Source of the DNA: Geodermatophilaceae bacterium URHA0031 | GTDB taxonomy: Bacteria; Actinomycetota; Actinomycetes; Mycobacteriales; Geodermatophilaceae | Direction of reading: 5' to 3' | DNA: 64,000 nucleotides | NCBI GenBank assembly: GCA_000620205.1 | Contig: JHVP01000002.1 | Location: 124,001 to 188,000, forward strand | Part shown: piece after piece, positions 7,898 through 15,002 of the stretch | How positions within the stretch are numbered: the stretch's first letter is position 1 | Layout of the letters: each line of letters opens with the position of its first letter | The notes under the pieces: model-generated | Database searches by the model: none | The model's input: only the letters and a program-made list of their open reading frames with translations | Told to the model about the DNA's origin: nothing | Position numbers and translations under genes: made by a program

Positions 7898-9049
7898 TCA
7901 CGAGCCCACCCCGCGCAGCCGGTCGGCGATCCGTTCCGGGGTCGTGTCGTTGATCCAGGCGCCCGCGCCGGACTCCGAGCCGGCCAGGTACTTCAGCTTG
8001 CCCGGAGCGCGCAGCAGCGAGAACAGCTGCAGGTGCAGCCGGCCCAGGTCGCGGTCCTCACCGGTCGGCGCCTGGTGCCAGCCGGAGATGTAGGGCACCC
8101 GGTCGACCCCCGGGTGGAAGCGGTTCACCCGGCGCAGCAGCTCCTGGTAGACCATCGCGAGCTCGCCGCGCTCGCCGTCGTCCAGCGCGGCGAGGTCGGG
8201 GACGTCGCGGTGCGGGGCCAGGTGCACCTCCACCGGCCAGCGCGCGGCGCGGGGCACGTAGGCGGTGAAGTGCTCACCGCGCAGCACCACCCGGGTGCCC
8301 TCGTCCTGCTCGGCGGCGAGCACGTCGGCCAGCAGGTTGCCCCCGGTCGCCTGCCGGTGCTGCCGGGCCCGCTCGATCAGCTGGCCGGAGCGCGGCGGCA
8401 CCGTCGGGTAGGCGTACACCTGCCCGTGCGGGTGGCTCAGCGTCACGCCGATCTCCTCCCCGCTGTTCTCGAAGACGAACACCTCGGCGACCCCCGGGTC
8501 GGCCGAGTGCGCCGCCGTCCGCTGCGCCCACGCCTCGACGATCGTGCGCATCCGGGCCGCGGACAGGTCGGCGACGGCCGCGTCGTGGTCGCTGGAGAAG
8601 ACGACGACGTCGCAGTGGCCGTAGGCGGGCCGGTCAGCGGGGCCGAACGGGGGCTGCGGGGCGCCCGCCACGGGGCCCACCGTCAGCGGGGCGAAGCTCG
8701 GGAAGCGGTTGGCGAAGACGGCCACGTCGTACCGGCTGTCGGGCACCTCGGTGGGCCGGGCCGGGTCGACGGTCGGGTCCAGCGGGCAGTCGGCCGCGCT
8801 GGGCAGGAACGTCCGGTTCATCCGGTGCCCGGCGATGGTCACCCACTCGCCGGTCAGGACGTCGTAGCGGATCTCGCCGGCGTGCGGCGGCTCGCCCAGC
8901 GGTCGCACGTCGACCGCCTCGTGCACCGGGCCAGGGGTGTCCTGGTCGTCGTCGAAGTAGAGGATCGGCCGGCCGTCGGCCAGCGTGCGCTCGGTGATCC
9001 GGCCCGGCCACTGCCGGGCTCCGTCCCCCGCCGCGGGAACCGCGTCCAT
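7898..9049 (-). CDS. galT: Galactose-1-phosphate uridylyltransferase
   Basis: A 383-residue HIT-superfamily enzyme that exchanges UMP between UDP-glucose and galactose-1-phosphate. The catalytic histidine lies in SHPHGQVYAYP, and the N-terminal RYDVLTGEWVTIAGHRMNR matches the family. The frame is open 27 codons further upstream, but the ATG at 9049 is preceded by GGTGGAGGGAC, a strong ribosome-binding site, and starts where homology starts. It is the first gene of the galT-galK pair. Zinc-binding cysteines of the E. coli enzyme are not obvious, which is common in actinobacterial GalT. Confidence 0.95.
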   Translation of the reverse strand: MDAVPAAGDGARQWPGRITERTLADGRPILYFDDDQDTPGPVHEAVDVRPLGEPPHAGEIRYDVLTGEWVTIAGHRMNRTFLPSAADCPLDPTVDPARPTEVPDSRYDVAVFANRFPSFAPLTVGPVAGAPQPPFGPADRPAYGHCDVVVFSSDHDAAVADLSAARMRTIVEAWAQRTAAHSADPGVAEVFVFENSGEEIGVTLSHPHGQVYAYPTVPPRSGQLIERARQHRQATGGNLLADVLAAEQDEGTRVVLRGEHFTAYVPRAARWPVEVHLAPHRDVPDLAALDDGERGELAMVYQELLRRVNRFHPGVDRVPYISGWHQAPTGEDRDLGRLHLQLFSLLRAPGKLKYLAGSESGAGAWINDTTPERIADRLRGVGS

Positions 9050-9115
9050 CCCTGTCGTCCCTCCACCTTCGCTGGGCACCGTCCGGGTGTGCAGCCCGAG
9101 TCTGCACACACGGAC

Positions 9116-9154
9116 GGAGGGCCCGGTCACCGTGGTGCGGTGACCGGGCCCTCC
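9116..9154 (-). terminator. Terminator of initiator tRNA gene 1
   Basis: A perfect 16-bp inverted repeat (arms 9116-9131 and 9139-9154, 7-nt loop) beginning 3 nt after the tRNA CCA end on the minus strand. There is no U tract, as is usual in actinobacteria. It also separates the tRNA gene from galT. Confidence 0.85.
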
Positions 9155-9157
9155 GGT

Positions 9158-9234
9158 TGGTAGCGGGGACAGGATTTGAACCTGTGACCTCTGGGTTATG
9201 AGCCCAGCGAGCTACCGAGCTGCTCCACCCCGCG
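9158..9234 (-). tRNA. Initiator tRNA-fMet (CAU), copy 1, CCA encoded
   Basis: A 77-nt cloverleaf read on the minus strand from CGCGGGGTGGAGCAG. Initiator features are the unpaired first acceptor position (C1 opposite U72) and three consecutive G-C pairs in the anticodon stem (GGG/CCC) around CTCATAA. The 3' CCA is encoded. It differs from copy 2 at 17351 by one compensatory T-stem pair. The downstream nitronate monooxygenase reading frame runs into it. Confidence 0.97.
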
Positions 9235-10197
9235 TCGCAGGGAGGACGTTACCGCACGGTCGGACGTCGCCTCCGCCGGGGGGCACAACGCCGCCATGAG
9301 CTCGGCGACCGGGACCAGCCCGGAGATCCGGCCGACCCCCTCCCCGGCGTACATCGCCGCCGCGGCCACCGGGCCCTCGACGTCCTCGGTCGGCGGTCGC
9401 CCGGACGCCGGCCACCGGGCGGTCCCCGCACGCACCTGGTCGTCCAGCGCCTCGACGCACGCACGCAGCACCCGGGCACGGGGGCTCGTGCGGCACAGCG
9501 GGCAGTCGGCGAAGTCGGCGGAGACCACCGTGGCCCCGGTGCCCGCGGCCAGGACCGCCTGCTTGTAGGCCGGGTGCGCGGCCGACTCGGGGGTGGCCAG
9601 GAACCGGGTGCCCATCCGCACGCCGGCCGCGCCCGCACCGAGGACCGCGGCCACCTCGTCCCGGTCGCTGATGCCGCCGGCGGCCAGCACCGGCACCGGC
9701 GCCCAGGCGAGCACCGCGTCGAGCAATGGCAGCAGCGGGCCGGTGCCACGGACGTGGCCGCCCGCCTCGGTGCCCTGCACCGCCAGCAGATCGCATCCGG
9801 CGTCCACCGCGGCCCGTGCCTCCGCGTCGGACCCCACCTGCCAGCAGGCGAGCGCCCCGGCCCGGTGGACGAGGTCGACGACGTCCGGCCGCGGGTCGGA
9901 CCAGAAGAAGTCGACCAGCGGCACCCGCTCGGCGGCGGCGGCGACCACGTCCGTGACCGGTTCCCCGGCGACGTTCACCGCCAGCACCCCGTGCGTGCGG
10001 GGCACCACCTCGTCCAGCCGGTCGGCGAGGTCCGCGGCCGACCACCCGGCGGCCGAGAGGGTGCCGACCCCACCGGCGTCGGCGACCGCCGTGGCGAGAC
10101 GGGGACCGGAGACAGCGCCCATGGGCGCCTGCTGGAGGGGCACGCGGCAGCCGAGCAACCGGGTGAGGGCGGCTGAGGCGGAGCTGGGGGTCGTCAT
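9196..10197 (-). CDS. Nitronate monooxygenase-like FMN protein
   Basis: A 333-residue TIM-barrel flavoprotein. It opens with VPLQQAPMGAVSG, has VQGTEAGGHVRG (residues about 155-166, with the family histidine) and the phosphate-binding LAAGGISD and GTRFLATPES. These are class I nitronate monooxygenase motifs, and the enzymes oxidise alkyl nitronates. Start ATG at 10197 follows GGGAGACCCG. No stop codon occurs before the downstream tRNA gene, so the last 13 codons are the sense reading of the tRNA and the TAA lies in its anticodon loop. Diverges from the SARP gene. Confidence 0.88.
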   Translation of the reverse strand: MTTPSSASAALTRLLGCRVPLQQAPMGAVSGPRLATAVADAGGVGTLSAAGWSAADLADRLDEVVPRTHGVLAVNVAGEPVTDVVAAAAERVPLVDFFWSDPRPDVVDLVHRAGALACWQVGSDAEARAAVDAGCDLLAVQGTEAGGHVRGTGPLLPLLDAVLAWAPVPVLAAGGISDRDEVAAVLGAGAAGVRMGTRFLATPESAAHPAYKQAVLAAGTGATVVSADFADCPLCRTSPRARVLRACVEALDDQVRAGTARWPASGRPPTEDVEGPVAAAAMYAGEGVGRISGLVPVAELMAALCPPAEATSDRAVTSSLRRGVEQLGSSLGS

Positions 10198-10247
10198 CGG
10201 GTCTCCCGTCGTGGGCGGTGCGGTCGGGACAACTCTGCGGCCGGGCG

Positions 10248-10264
10248 CCTGCAGCCTCCCTGCA
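10248..10264. promoter_or_regulatory. Double CTGCAG palindrome in the divergent promoter region
   Basis: Two CTGCAG palindromes separated by 5 nt in the 159-bp region between the nitronate monooxygenase and SARP genes. It could be an operator for either gene; no regulator is assigned. Confidence 0.3.
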
Positions 10265-10321
10265 GTCCGCCGGCCCCGTCCGGCACCACGGCCCCTGGTC
10301 GGCGAGCCTGCTGTGCGGCAG

Positions 10322-10359
10322 CATGAGCCCCCACCGGGCGACGGACGGGATGGCTCATG
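10322..10359 (+). promoter_or_regulatory. Inverted repeat covering the SARP start codon
   Basis: CATGAGCC at 10322-10329 and GGCTCATG at 10352-10359 form an exact 8-bp inverted repeat with a 22-nt spacer. The right arm includes the ATG at 10357. It may be an autoregulatory operator or an mRNA hairpin that hides the start codon. Confidence 0.4.
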
Positions 10360-13272
10360 ACGGGCAGCGCCGGCGCCCTCCCGCCCGTCTCCGTCCGCCT
10401 CCTCGGCCCGGTCGGGCTCACCGTCGGTGCGGCACCGGTCGACCTCGGGACCCCGAAGCAGCGGGCGGTCTTCGCCGCCCTGGGGATCTGCAGCGGGCAG
10501 GTCGTGTCCGCGGAGCACCTGACGACGGAGCTGTGGGGGCCGGATGCGCCGGTCTCCGCCCGGGCCACGCTGCAGGTCTACGTGTCCCGGCTGCGGCGGA
10601 GCCTGGCCGACGCTTCGGCGGACGGCGCGGGGCCGCGGGTGCTCCTGCGCGCGCCCGGCTACCTGCTCGACGTCCCGGACGGGGCCGTGGACGCGCAGCG
10701 GTTCGCCCGGCTGCTGAGCGCGGCGCGGCGGACGGTCGACGAGGACCCCTCGGCAGCCCTCGCCGGGCTCGACCTCGCCCTGGCGACGGCCGTCGGGCCG
10801 CCGCTGTCCGACGTCGTCGAGCACCTGGGCCCGACCACCGCGGCCGAGGTGGCCCGGCTGGAGGAGATGGTGCTCCTGGCGCGCGAGACCAGGCTGACCG
10901 CCCTGCTGGCGCTCGGCGACGCCGCGGCGGTGGCCGGTGAGGCCGCCGCGCTGGTCCAGCAGCACCCCCTCCGCGAGCAGCTGCACGGGCTGCTGGTCCT
11001 GGCCCTCTACCGGTCGGGACGCCAGGCGGACGCGCTCGCCGCGTTCGACGGCGCCCGGCAGCGGCTGCTGGACGAGCTGGGGGTGGACCCCGGCGGCGCG
11101 CTGCGCCGGCTGCACGCCCAGGTGCTCGCCCAGGACCCGGCGCTGGACCCGGACGTACCGGCGCCGCTCCCCCGCCACGACGCCGCGGCCCGCGCCGCGG
11201 ACTCCGCACCCGCCCCGGTCGGCCGGTCGGTGCCGACCCCGTTGACCAGCTTCGTCGGGCGCCGACCCGACCTGGTGCGGCTCGGCGGGCTGGTCGCCGC
11301 CCACCGGTTGGTCACGGCCACCGGCATCGGGGGGACCGGCAAGACGCGGCTCGCCGTCCAGCTCGCCTCCTCCCGCCGGGACGCCGACGGGCCGTGGTTC
11401 GTCGACCTCGCCCCGGTGACCGAGGCCGACGTGCTGCTCGACGTCCTCGGGTCGACGCTGGGTGTGCTGGCCGCGCAGGGCCTCCCGGCCGTGGTCCAGG
11501 CGCTGGCCGGACGGGAGCTGCTGCTGGTGCTGGACAACTGCGAGCAGCTGCTGGAGCCGGTGGCCGAGCTGGTGGCCGCCCTCCTCGCCAGCTGCCCGGG
11601 GGTCCGCGTGCTCGCCACCAGCCGTCTCCCGCTCGACGTCGACGGCGAGGTCGTGCTCGAGCTGGCCCCGCTGGACCCCGCCGGGGACGCCGTCGAGCTG
11701 TTCCACGAGCGGGCGCGGGCCGCCGCTCCCGACTGGCGCCCGGACGCCCAGGACGAGGACGCGATCGGCGTGATCTGCCGCGAGCTCGACGGCCTGCCGC
11801 TGGCGATCGAGCTGGCCGCCCGGCACTCCCGCACCCTGACGCCGGCGCAGATCGCCGCCGAGCTCGACGACCGGTTCGCCCTGCTGCGCACCGCACCGGC
11901 CGGTTCGCGGGCCAGGTCGGCGCGGCGCTCCCGGGGCGCCTCGGTCGAGGCGGCCGTCGCCTGGAGCGTCGAGCGGTTGTCCCCGCCGGCGGTCGCCACG
12001 TTCCGGCGCGCGGCGGTCTTCGAGGGCGGCTTCGACCTCGAGGCGCTGACCGCGGTCAGCCAGGGCGACGCGGTCGGGGCGGTGCTGGAGCTCGTGGACG
12101 CCGGGCTGGTCAGCGTGGTCCGGGAAGGGGCGACCCGGCGGTACCGGATGCTCATGACCGTCCGCCAGTACGCCGCCCGCACCAGCCCCCCGGAGCAGCT
12201 GCTCGCCGCCCGGCAGGCCCACCTGGCCTGGTTCGCAGCGCTCGCCGCCGAGCTGCAGGTCGATCTCCGCGGCCACGACGCGGCGTGGTCGTTCACCCGG
12301 CTGGAGGCCGAGCTGCCCAACGCCCGGGTCGCGCTGGCGACCGCACTGGAGGACGGCGACGGGGACGCCGCCCGGTCGATCGTCGGCGACCTGGGCTGGT
12401 TCTGGTTCCGGCGCGCGCACCTGAGCGAGGGGATGCGCTGGAGCCTCGCCGCGCTGGCATCGGCACCGGGCGAGGAGGTCGACGCCACCACCCGGGCCGC
12501 GTCCGCGCACCGCGGGCGTGCGCTGCTGACCACGGTGACGCTCATGTACCTGGCCGGCCGGCTCGACGTCCTGGAGCCCTACGGGACGCAGGCCGTCGAG
12601 TGGGCCGAGCGCGCCGACGACTGGCCCACCCTGGCCCTGGGCCTGTGCAGCCTGGCCTACCACCACGCCTACGCCGGCCGGGCCGAGATCGCCTTCGGGG
12701 CCAACGCGCGGGCCGAGCGGACGGCCCGGGAGCACGGCCCCTCCTGGGCGCTCGGCGACGTGCTGGCGCTGCGGGGGCAGCTGCTGCGGACGATCGGCGA
12801 CCTCGCCGGCGCGCTGGCCGTGACCGACGAGGCCATCGCCGTCACGGCCGCCTCCGGCCACGTCTGGGGACACGTCTCGGCACTGTGGATCGGCGCCAAG
12901 GTCGCGCTGGACGTCGACCGCCCCGACCTCGCCGCCGTCCGGATGCGCACCGCCGTCGACGCCCTGGCCGAGGACGGGGACGTCTCGTCCCTGCTGGTGG
13001 TCCTGCACCTGCTCGCCGGTGCGGTCGCCCGGCTCGGCCGTCCCGCGCAGGGTGCCGAGCTGCTGGGTGCGATCGACGCGGTGGTCGAGCGCACCGGGTT
13101 CTCCCCCCAGGCGATGGACCCGGTCGACAGCCCGCGGAACGTCGCGGCGGTCCGCGATGCGCTCCCGCCGGCGGCGTTCGACCAGCACTTCCGGACCGGT
13201 CGCGCGCTCGACCGCGACCAGGTGCTCGCGCTGGTGCGCAGCCTGGACCTCACCCCCCTCCGCGTGGGCTGA
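10357..13272 (+). CDS. AfsR/SARP-family transcriptional regulator
   Basis: A 971-residue multidomain regulator. Residues 1-100 are an OmpR-type winged helix (TPKQRAVFAALGICSGQVVSAEHL), 100-255 the bacterial transcriptional activator domain ending in ALAAFDGARQRLLDELGVDPG, 290-560 an NB-ARC-like ATPase with Walker A GIGGTGKTRL near 325-334 and Walker B LLLVLDNCEQLL, then a helical TPR-like C terminus. Such proteins are activated by signals integrated through the ATPase/TPR part. SARPs usually sit in biosynthetic clusters, but none is visible here. An inverted repeat overlaps the start. Confidence 0.92.
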   Translation: MTGSAGALPPVSVRLLGPVGLTVGAAPVDLGTPKQRAVFAALGICSGQVVSAEHLTTELWGPDAPVSARATLQVYVSRLRRSLADASADGAGPRVLLRAPGYLLDVPDGAVDAQRFARLLSAARRTVDEDPSAALAGLDLALATAVGPPLSDVVEHLGPTTAAEVARLEEMVLLARETRLTALLALGDAAAVAGEAAALVQQHPLREQLHGLLVLALYRSGRQADALAAFDGARQRLLDELGVDPGGALRRLHAQVLAQDPALDPDVPAPLPRHDAAARAADSAPAPVGRSVPTPLTSFVGRRPDLVRLGGLVAAHRLVTATGIGGTGKTRLAVQLASSRRDADGPWFVDLAPVTEADVLLDVLGSTLGVLAAQGLPAVVQALAGRELLLVLDNCEQLLEPVAELVAALLASCPGVRVLATSRLPLDVDGEVVLELAPLDPAGDAVELFHERARAAAPDWRPDAQDEDAIGVICRELDGLPLAIELAARHSRTLTPAQIAAELDDRFALLRTAPAGSRARSARRSRGASVEAAVAWSVERLSPPAVATFRRAAVFEGGFDLEALTAVSQGDAVGAVLELVDAGLVSVVREGATRRYRMLMTVRQYAARTSPPEQLLAARQAHLAWFAALAAELQVDLRGHDAAWSFTRLEAELPNARVALATALEDGDGDAARSIVGDLGWFWFRRAHLSEGMRWSLAALASAPGEEVDATTRAASAHRGRALLTTVTLMYLAGRLDVLEPYGTQAVEWAERADDWPTLALGLCSLAYHHAYAGRAEIAFGANARAERTAREHGPSWALGDVLALRGQLLRTIGDLAGALAVTDEAIAVTAASGHVWGHVSALWIGAKVALDVDRPDLAAVRMRTAVDALAEDGDVSSLLVVLHLLAGAVARLGRPAQGAELLGAIDAVVERTGFSPQAMDPVDSPRNVAAVRDALPPAAFDQHFRTGRALDRDQVLALVRSLDLTPLRVG

Positions 13273-13295
13273 CGGCCCCCGCGTCGTGCCCGCGA

Positions 13296-14243
13296 TCAGG
13301 CCGGCTGCAGGGCCGCCGGTGCGACCAGGACGCGGTCGCCGGGGGCGACCACCGTCCGCGTCGGCCCGGTGACCGCCGCACCGGCGACCACCACCAGCGC
13401 GATGCCGGCGAGCTGCAGGACGGTCGGCAGCTGACCGAGCACGACGGCGCCGACGACGACCGCCAGCGCCGGCTCGAGGCTCATCAGGGTCGCGAAGCTG
13501 CCGGACGGCAAACGTCGCAGCACGACCAGCTCGAGCACGGACGGCAGCACCGGGAACAGCAGCGCGAGCAACGCCCCGGTCAGCAGCAGGCCGGGCGTCA
13601 CGTGGCCGAGGACCTGCGGTGCGCCCCAGGGGGCGGCGCAGAGCGCGGCCACGGGCATCGACAGGGCCAGGCCGCCGAACCCGGGCAGTGCGCTCCCGAC
13701 GCGGGCGGTCAGCACGATGTAGCCGGCCCAGCACGCCGCCGCCACCAGCGCGAGGAGCACTCCGGTCCGGGGCAGCGCGCCGCCGCCCGGCTGCGTGAGC
13801 AGGACGACGCCGCCCAGCGCCACCAGCGGCCACGCCAGCGCGGCCCGCCGCGGTGCCCGCCACAGCGCCACGGCGAGCGGGCCGAGGAACTCCAGCGCCA
13901 CCGTGGTGCCCAGCGGCAGGCGCTGCAGCGCGGCGAGGAAGGCCAGGCTGAGCCCGGCGGACGTGACCCCGAGCGCGGCGACGAGGCACCACTGGCGGCG
14001 GTCCAGCGACAGCCGTCGCGGGCGGGCGACGACCAGGACCACGAGCGCGCCGAACGTCAACCGCAGCCAGGCGGCCCCCGCCGTCCCGACCTCGTCGAAC
14101 AGCGGGACCGACAGCGCGTCGCCGAGCTGGACGGACAGCATCGAGACGACGGCCAGAGCGGCAGGGGCCGCGGTCCCGGCGCCGGCCCGCGCCTCGCGTA
14201 CGGCGCCGGGGTGGTGCGGGCGTGGGCCCTGCGTGCGGTCCAT
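13296..14243 (-). CDS. EamA/RhtA-like DMT-family exporter
   Basis: A 315-residue integral membrane protein with about ten hydrophobic segments in two repeated EamA halves (for example WCLVAALGVTSAGLSLAFLAAL and TPGLLLTGALLALLFPVLPSVLEL). The conserved glutamate-containing half-end FLGPLAVAL and SLEPALAVVVGAVVLGQ match amino-acid exporters of the RhtA type. ATG 14243 has a strong AGGAGGCAGTGG upstream; longer frames are spurious. Substrate unknown. A palindromic site at 14346 lies about 100 bp upstream. Confidence 0.9.
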   Translation of the reverse strand: MDRTQGPRPHHPGAVREARAGAGTAAPAALAVVSMLSVQLGDALSVPLFDEVGTAGAAWLRLTFGALVVLVVARPRRLSLDRRQWCLVAALGVTSAGLSLAFLAALQRLPLGTTVALEFLGPLAVALWRAPRRAALAWPLVALGGVVLLTQPGGGALPRTGVLLALVAAACWAGYIVLTARVGSALPGFGGLALSMPVAALCAAPWGAPQVLGHVTPGLLLTGALLALLFPVLPSVLELVVLRRLPSGSFATLMSLEPALAVVVGAVVLGQLPTVLQLAGIALVVVAGAAVTGPTRTVVAPGDRVLVAPAALQPA

Positions 14244-14345
14244 CCACTGCCTCCTGAGCGGCCTCCCGCCGAGGCGGTGGCTGGGTTGCGGTGCCGGTCG
14301 GCTCCGCTGGCAGGAGGACGGTGCGCGGACGCACCTGCAGTTCGT

Positions 14346-14360
14346 TTGCACCCGCTGCAA
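14346..14360 (-). promoter_or_regulatory. TTGCA-N5-TGCAA palindrome upstream of the exporter
   Basis: A perfect 5-bp inverted repeat with a 5-nt spacer in the 157-bp gap between the GNAT and exporter genes. It is AT-richer than its surroundings and resembles a dimeric repressor site. No dedicated regulator gene is adjacent. Confidence 0.35.
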
Positions 14361-14400
14361 GGCAGCCGCCGGCGGGCACCACCCGGCCGGTGGAGGCGTC

Positions 14401-14988
14401 CTACCGGGAGCTCGGCACGTCCGTGCTCGGCCCCTGCACCGGGGGCGACCAGGCCAGGGGCTCGGCTGGTCCCACCGGCGGCTCACGGAGCGGCAGCTGC
14501 CACCAGCCCACGTCGTGCCAGCGGCCGTCCTTGAAGCCGGCCGCCCGGTACACGCCGACCGGCGTGAAGCCCAGCGCGGTGTGCAGTCCGACGCTGCCGG
14601 GGTTGGGTAGGGCGATCCCGGCGAAGGCGGTCACGTAGCCGAGCTCCCGCAGCTCCGGCAGCAGCCGCTGGTACAGCGCCCGGCCGGTGCCCTGACCGCG
14701 CTCGCCGTCGGCCAGGTACACCGAGACGTCCACCGACCAGCGGTAGGCGGCCCGGGTCCGGTGCGCGGCCGCGTACGCGTAGCCGACGACCGCGCCGTCC
14801 CGGCAGGCGACGAACCACGGCAGCCGAGGCGCGGCCGTCATCCGCCGGGCGAGCTCCGCGGCGTCCGGCGGGACGGCCTCGAACGAGGCCACCGAGTCGG
14901 TGACGTACGGCCGGTAGACGTCGGCGATCCGGCCGGCGTCCGCGACGTCGGCCGGCCGCACCTCGGCCGGGGTGCGCGCGGGTGGCAT
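14401..14988 (-). CDS. GNAT acetyltransferase, phosphinothricin acetyltransferase-like
   Basis: A 195-residue GNAT protein. It begins VRPADVADAGRIADVYRPYVTDSVASFEAVPPD, which is the start typical of the Pat/Bar branch, and ends with HTALGFTPVGVYRAAGFKDGRWHDVGWWQLPL. The acetyl-CoA loop is GERGQGTGRALYQRLL near residue 115. These enzymes acetylate phosphinothricin, methionine sulfoximine or related amines. The last 25 residues are a proline-rich tail. ATG 14988 lies 14 bp after the helicase stop, so the genes are probably co-transcribed. Confidence 0.88.
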   Translation of the reverse strand: MPPARTPAEVRPADVADAGRIADVYRPYVTDSVASFEAVPPDAAELARRMTAAPRLPWFVACRDGAVVGYAYAAAHRTRAAYRWSVDVSVYLADGERGQGTGRALYQRLLPELRELGYVTAFAGIALPNPGSVGLHTALGFTPVGVYRAAGFKDGRWHDVGWWQLPLREPPVGPAEPLAWSPPVQGPSTDVPSSR

Positions 14989-15002
14989 GCCGCGGCCGGC
15001 GG

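Noticed and set aside
10357-13272. Biosynthetic gene cluster around the SARP regulator
   Set aside because: No PKS, NRPS, RiPP or terpene genes occur within this window; neighbours are an oxidase, an exporter and an acetyltransferase only.
10198-14382. Continuation of the minus-strand frame upstream of the nitronate monooxygenase across the SARP gene
   Set aside because: It is a GC-rich antisense shadow of the SARP gene; a good Shine-Dalgarno and ATG at 10197 define the real start.
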